NCBI GenBank assembly: GCA_019307945.1
Contig: JAFDIS010000027.1
Span: forward strand, 10,684-47,656
Direction: 5' to 3'
Length of the DNA stretch: 36,973 bases
Source: Deltaproteobacteria bacterium
GTDB taxonomy: Bacteria > Desulfobacterota > DSM-4660 > Desulfatiglandales > Desulfatiglandaceae
Both the position numbers and the translations under genes were made by a program. Below, piece after piece: positions 33,988-36,973 of the stretch (its first letter is position 1; every line of letters starts with the position of its first letter). The notes below the pieces were generated by a model. That model made no database searches. It was not told the origin of the DNA and saw only the letters and a list, made by a program, of their open reading frames with translations.

Positions 33988-35178
33988 GTGGCCGGGTGGT
34001 GGTGGACGGTGAGGAGGAATCTGTTCATTTTGGGATTGGCCGTGGTTTTATTAGCCACGGCCGCATTTCTTTACGGCCTTGTTTCAAAGGGTTGTACCAA
34101 ACCCAAAGTCCTCCCTCCTTACGAGGAGATCAGGAGACCCACCTCGACTCTGCAGGCATGTCTGAAGGAGGTGGATCGCACACTCTACGATGCGTTGTAC
34201 AGGAACGGGACCCGGGAAAGGGACGTTTTCTTCTCAAGGGTGGAACCCAGAAGGACGGCGGGGGAGGATTGGGAATTCACCGAAATGCTGGTGCGGTGCA
34301 AGGATCGCCGCAGGGCTCGCCGGCTCGCGGAGCTCATTCGCAAGGCCCTTCTGGAAATCGGAAAACCGCCCGTGTTGGAGATGAGGCCCCGTGCCCCTCA
34401 CCGCATCCTGTTGGGCATTCGTACGCAGGGCATGCTGACTCATAGTATCATCCTGGATTTCGGGATGGGATCACTGAGCCCCGGCGGCGGCGTGCGGCCG
34501 CGAGTTGCCATTGTGATCGACGATCTGGGCTATGATCCGGTTTTGGCGCGCGGATTCATGGAACTGAACTTGCCCTTGGCGCTCTCCATACTGCCCAGGG
34601 CGCCCTTTACCCGTGAAGTGGCGCAGGAGGCGGTCCGCAGGGGCATTCCTTTGATGCTCCATCTGCCCATGGAACCCAGGAACTATCCGGAGACGCGCCC
34701 CGGGCCGGGCGCGCTCCTCCTCTGCATGAGCAGGGAGGAGATCCTGAAAGTGGTGGACGAAGATCTAGCGCGAGTGCCCGGAGCGGTGGGCGTGAACAAC
34801 CACATGGGCTCTTTGTTCACGGAAGACCGGGAGAAAATGGGTATCGTTCTGGGGGAGTTGAAAAGAAGGAATCTGTTTTTCGTGGATAGTCGTACCACGA
34901 AACGGTCCGTGGCCTACACGCTCGCCAAAGAGATGGGATTGCCCGCGCTTCAGCGGCAGGTGTTTCTGGATAATCGGGCGTCCAAATCGGAAGTGAGGAT
35001 CCAACTTGATCGTTTGCGGAGTATCGCCGGCCGTTCAGGCCGAGCTCTGGGAATCGGTCATCCACACAAGGAGACGCTGGAAACGCTTGAAGAAGATGCC
35101 GCATGGCTGCAAAAAGCTGCGCAGGTGGTGCCCGTGGAAGCTCTCCTGGGAGAGGCGGCCAAGGGTGTTCGGAGGTGA
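33988..35178 (+). CDS. Divergent polysaccharide deacetylase family protein
   Basis: A 396-residue protein with a TM anchor (NLFILGLAVVLLATAAFLYG, residues ~11-30). The family core begins with RVAIVIDDLGYD near 170, where Asp binds metal, and continues with LPLALSILP, MLHLPMEP, GVNNHMGS (NHxGS-type metal motif) and FFVDSRT. This is the divergent polysaccharide deacetylase family (PF04748, YibQ type), commonly found next to envC and ctp genes; a sugar-modifying or peptidoglycan role is suspected. The start is not settled: GTG 33988 or GTG 34009, neither with a convincing ribosome-binding site; the former is used because it includes the whole anchor. Confidence 0.85.
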   Translation: MAGWWWTVRRNLFILGLAVVLLATAAFLYGLVSKGCTKPKVLPPYEEIRRPTSTLQACLKEVDRTLYDALYRNGTRERDVFFSRVEPRRTAGEDWEFTEMLVRCKDRRRARRLAELIRKALLEIGKPPVLEMRPRAPHRILLGIRTQGMLTHSIILDFGMGSLSPGGGVRPRVAIVIDDLGYDPVLARGFMELNLPLALSILPRAPFTREVAQEAVRRGIPLMLHLPMEPRNYPETRPGPGALLLCMSREEILKVVDEDLARVPGAVGVNNHMGSLFTEDREKMGIVLGELKRRNLFFVDSRTTKRSVAYTLAKEMGLPALQRQVFLDNRASKSEVRIQLDRLRSIAGRSGRALGIGHPHKETLETLEEDAAWLQKAAQVVPVEALLGEAAKGVRR

Positions 35179-35181
35179 TCT

Positions 35182-36348
35182 TTGAGAGTACCTTTATTGG
35201 ATCTGGAACCGGAATATCGGGAAGTGGAGGCGGAAGTACTGGAGGCGGTCCGGGACGTGGTCGGGTCACGTCGTTTCATTCTGGGACCCAGGGTGGAAGA
35301 GCTGGAGGAGCGCATCGCACAGTACTGCGGCTGCAGCTACGCCGTTGCAGTCTCCTCCGGGACGGATGCATTGTTGCTGAGCCTCATGGCCTTGGGTGTG
35401 GGCCCGGGTGATTTTGTGGTGACCACCCCGTTTACCTTTTTCGCAACGGCGGGGGCCATTGCCAGGACCGGCGCCAGGCCGCTCTTCGTGGATATAGAGG
35501 CCGAATCCTACAACATGGATCCCCAGGCACTCAAGCGGCTTGTGCACGATATGGACGGTGAGCGGAAGACGCGGATAAAGGCCGTCGTTCCTGTGCACCT
35601 CTACGGCCGTTGTGCGGACATGGATGCCATAGCCGAGGTCACGGAATCGCTGGATATCGGGCTGGTGGAAGACGCGGCCCAGGCAATCGGTGCGGAATAC
35701 AGGGGATCGCAAGGCCGGACCCGGCGCGCCGGAGCTCTGGGCAATTTGGGATGCTTTTCCTTCTATCCTACCAAGAACCTGGGGGGGGCGGGCGAGGGCG
35801 GTATGGTGACCACCGACGATCATGAGCTTTATGAAAGGTTGAGGATCTTGAGAAATCATGGTGACGTTAGCCGATATCACCATGAATACATCGGGGGGAA
35901 TTTTCGCATGGACGCCTTCCAGGGGGCCGTCCTGCTGGTCAAGATGAAGTACCTGGAACGGTGGATAAGAAAACGTCGTGCCCATGCAGCGCTCTACGAG
36001 CGGTTGATCGCTGACAGGGGGGTGGCCCGAGTGCGCACACCCGATCACGGCCCGGGACGGCACGTATATCACCAGTTCGTGGTGGACGCGGGAGAGGCCA
36101 GGGACGCACTTCGAGCTTACCTGTCGGAGGGCGGGGTGGGCACGGAGATCTACTACCCGATTCCTCTCCACCTGCAACCTTGCTTCTCCTACCTTGGATA
36201 CGGTCCAAAAGATTTTCCTGTGGCGGAGCGTGCGGCCAAAAGCACCCTGGCCGTGCCCATGTATCCGGGTCTGGTCCATGATCAGATAAGTTATGTAGTT
36301 GATTTAATGGCTAAATTTTTCGAGGAGAGGCACCACGAAAAAAAGTGA
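35182..36348 (+). CDS. DegT/DnrJ/EryC1-type sugar aminotransferase
   Basis: A 388-residue PLP-dependent aminotransferase of the DegT family that aminates nucleotide-linked keto-sugars for surface polysaccharides. Substrate-site patterns SSGTDALLLSLMALG (~58-72) and VEDAAQAIGAEY (~162-173) are present, and PLP-binding Lys198 lies in FYPTKNLGG. It starts with TTG 35182, supported by GGAGGTGATC (35171-35180), a perfect complement to the anti-Shine-Dalgarno. Without that signal the first ATG is far inside the fold. It is 3 nt after the deacetylase gene, so co-transcribed. The rrn promoters follow it. Confidence 0.9.
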   Translation: MRVPLLDLEPEYREVEAEVLEAVRDVVGSRRFILGPRVEELEERIAQYCGCSYAVAVSSGTDALLLSLMALGVGPGDFVVTTPFTFFATAGAIARTGARPLFVDIEAESYNMDPQALKRLVHDMDGERKTRIKAVVPVHLYGRCADMDAIAEVTESLDIGLVEDAAQAIGAEYRGSQGRTRRAGALGNLGCFSFYPTKNLGGAGEGGMVTTDDHELYERLRILRNHGDVSRYHHEYIGGNFRMDAFQGAVLLVKMKYLERWIRKRRAHAALYERLIADRGVARVRTPDHGPGRHVYHQFVVDAGEARDALRAYLSEGGVGTEIYYPIPLHLQPCFSYLGYGPKDFPVAERAAKSTLAVPMYPGLVHDQISYVVDLMAKFFEERHHEKK

Positions 36349-36367
36349 AAAATCTGCCAAAAAACCG

Positions 36368-36396
36368 CTTGACTTTCCGGATCTTCTCACCTATAA
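36368..36396 (+). promoter_or_regulatory. rrn promoter P1
   Basis: TTGACT (36368-36373), a 17-nt spacer, TATAAG (36391-36396). Matches sigma70 well. A 14-bp palindrome GACCCGGTCGGGTC lies between this and P2, at about 36417-36430. Confidence 0.75.
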
Positions 36397-36447
36397 GGAG
36401 GGTTCCTTTTCGGGACGACCCGGTCGGGTCGACACAAGCACAATGTC

Positions 36448-36476
36448 TTGACTTCTCGTCCCGGATGCATTAGAAT
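36448..36476 (+). promoter_or_regulatory. rrn promoter P2
   Basis: TTGACT (36448-36453), a 17-nt spacer, TAGAAT (36471-36476). The same -35 as P1, 80 bp apart: the tandem arrangement usual for rRNA operons. Confidence 0.75.
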
Positions 36477-36488
36477 TTTTAGTATCTT

Positions 36489-36503
36489 TGTTCTTTGAAA
36501 ACT
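36489..36503 (+). promoter_or_regulatory. boxA-like antitermination element of the rrn leader
   Basis: TGTTCTTTGAAAACT resembles rRNA boxA (core TCTTTGAAAA in many bacteria) and lies between P2 and the 16S gene. It would bind NusB/S10. A small hairpin GGGAT-TAAA-ATCCC (36546-36559) follows just before the 16S 5' end. Confidence 0.6.
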
Positions 36504-36563
36504 AAATAGTGATGCCGCTTCAGGCCCTTTTATTTTTTCGATACGGGATTAAAATCCCATGAA

Positions 36564-36973
<410 letters not shown>

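Overview
The window looks like a chromosomal segment of an anaerobic Desulfobacterota (former Deltaproteobacteria) bacterium. It is GC-rich. It carries selenium-utilisation genes, a vestige of a double-cubane reductase/activase pair, a B12-dependent acyl-CoA mutase and a large chemoreceptor. It ends in the first ~410 nt of a 16S rRNA gene of deltaproteobacterial appearance. The organism call rests on gene families and the 16S text only; no alignment was run.

Region by region: 1-4.9 kb holds a selenium/sulfur-carrier operon (YedE transporter, TusA-like protein, DUF3343 Se/S carrier, NAD(P)HX-dehydratase-like kinase). A damaged reductase/activase pair and an orphan RelE-like gene precede it, and inverted copies of a structured repeat flank it. 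5-9.2 kb holds an SDR oxidoreductase, a Tat-exported metallo-beta-lactamase-fold hydrolase, an unknown protein and a MinD/FlhG-like ATPase. 9.5-18 kb holds signalling and membrane genes: a chemoreceptor with a duplicated Cache domain, a predicted outer-membrane protein with a good sigma70 promoter, a class III adenylate cyclase overlapping an HDOD protein, and a TraB-family protein. 18.2-20 kb holds a serine hydrolase, a conserved hypothetical and a metallophosphoesterase remnant.

20-26.2 kb is a second selenium locus. It contains yedF, then selD whose true N-terminus lies upstream of an in-frame UGA (Sec18). A divergent DsrE-like gene also carries an in-frame UGA (Sec67). Each UGA is followed by a hairpin suited to a bacterial SECIS. 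Beyond these lie a B12-dependent acyl-CoA mutase pair with several key active-site residues replaced, a LysR regulator of the selenium-associated type and an MBL-fold hydrolase. An 18-bp palindrome of form ATGA-N10-TCAT lies upstream of both yedE and selD/dsrE and may be a shared operator.

26.4-36.3 kb is cell-envelope housekeeping: a small coiled-coil protein, a DegQ/HtrA protease, then a same-strand series tolC-like, ftsE, ftsX, envC-like, S41 protease, divergent polysaccharide deacetylase and DegT aminotransferase. FtsEX would drive the degenerate LytM activator EnvC to control septal murein hydrolases; the protease and deacetylase are common companions. The rrn operon follows, with tandem sigma70 promoters and a boxA-like element.

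The strongest unusual items are the two UGA-encoded selenoproteins missed by ordinary ORF calling, the divergent mutase, and a series of truncated genes and repeats at the edges of the selenium modules, which suggest rearrangement (or, in part, assembly error).
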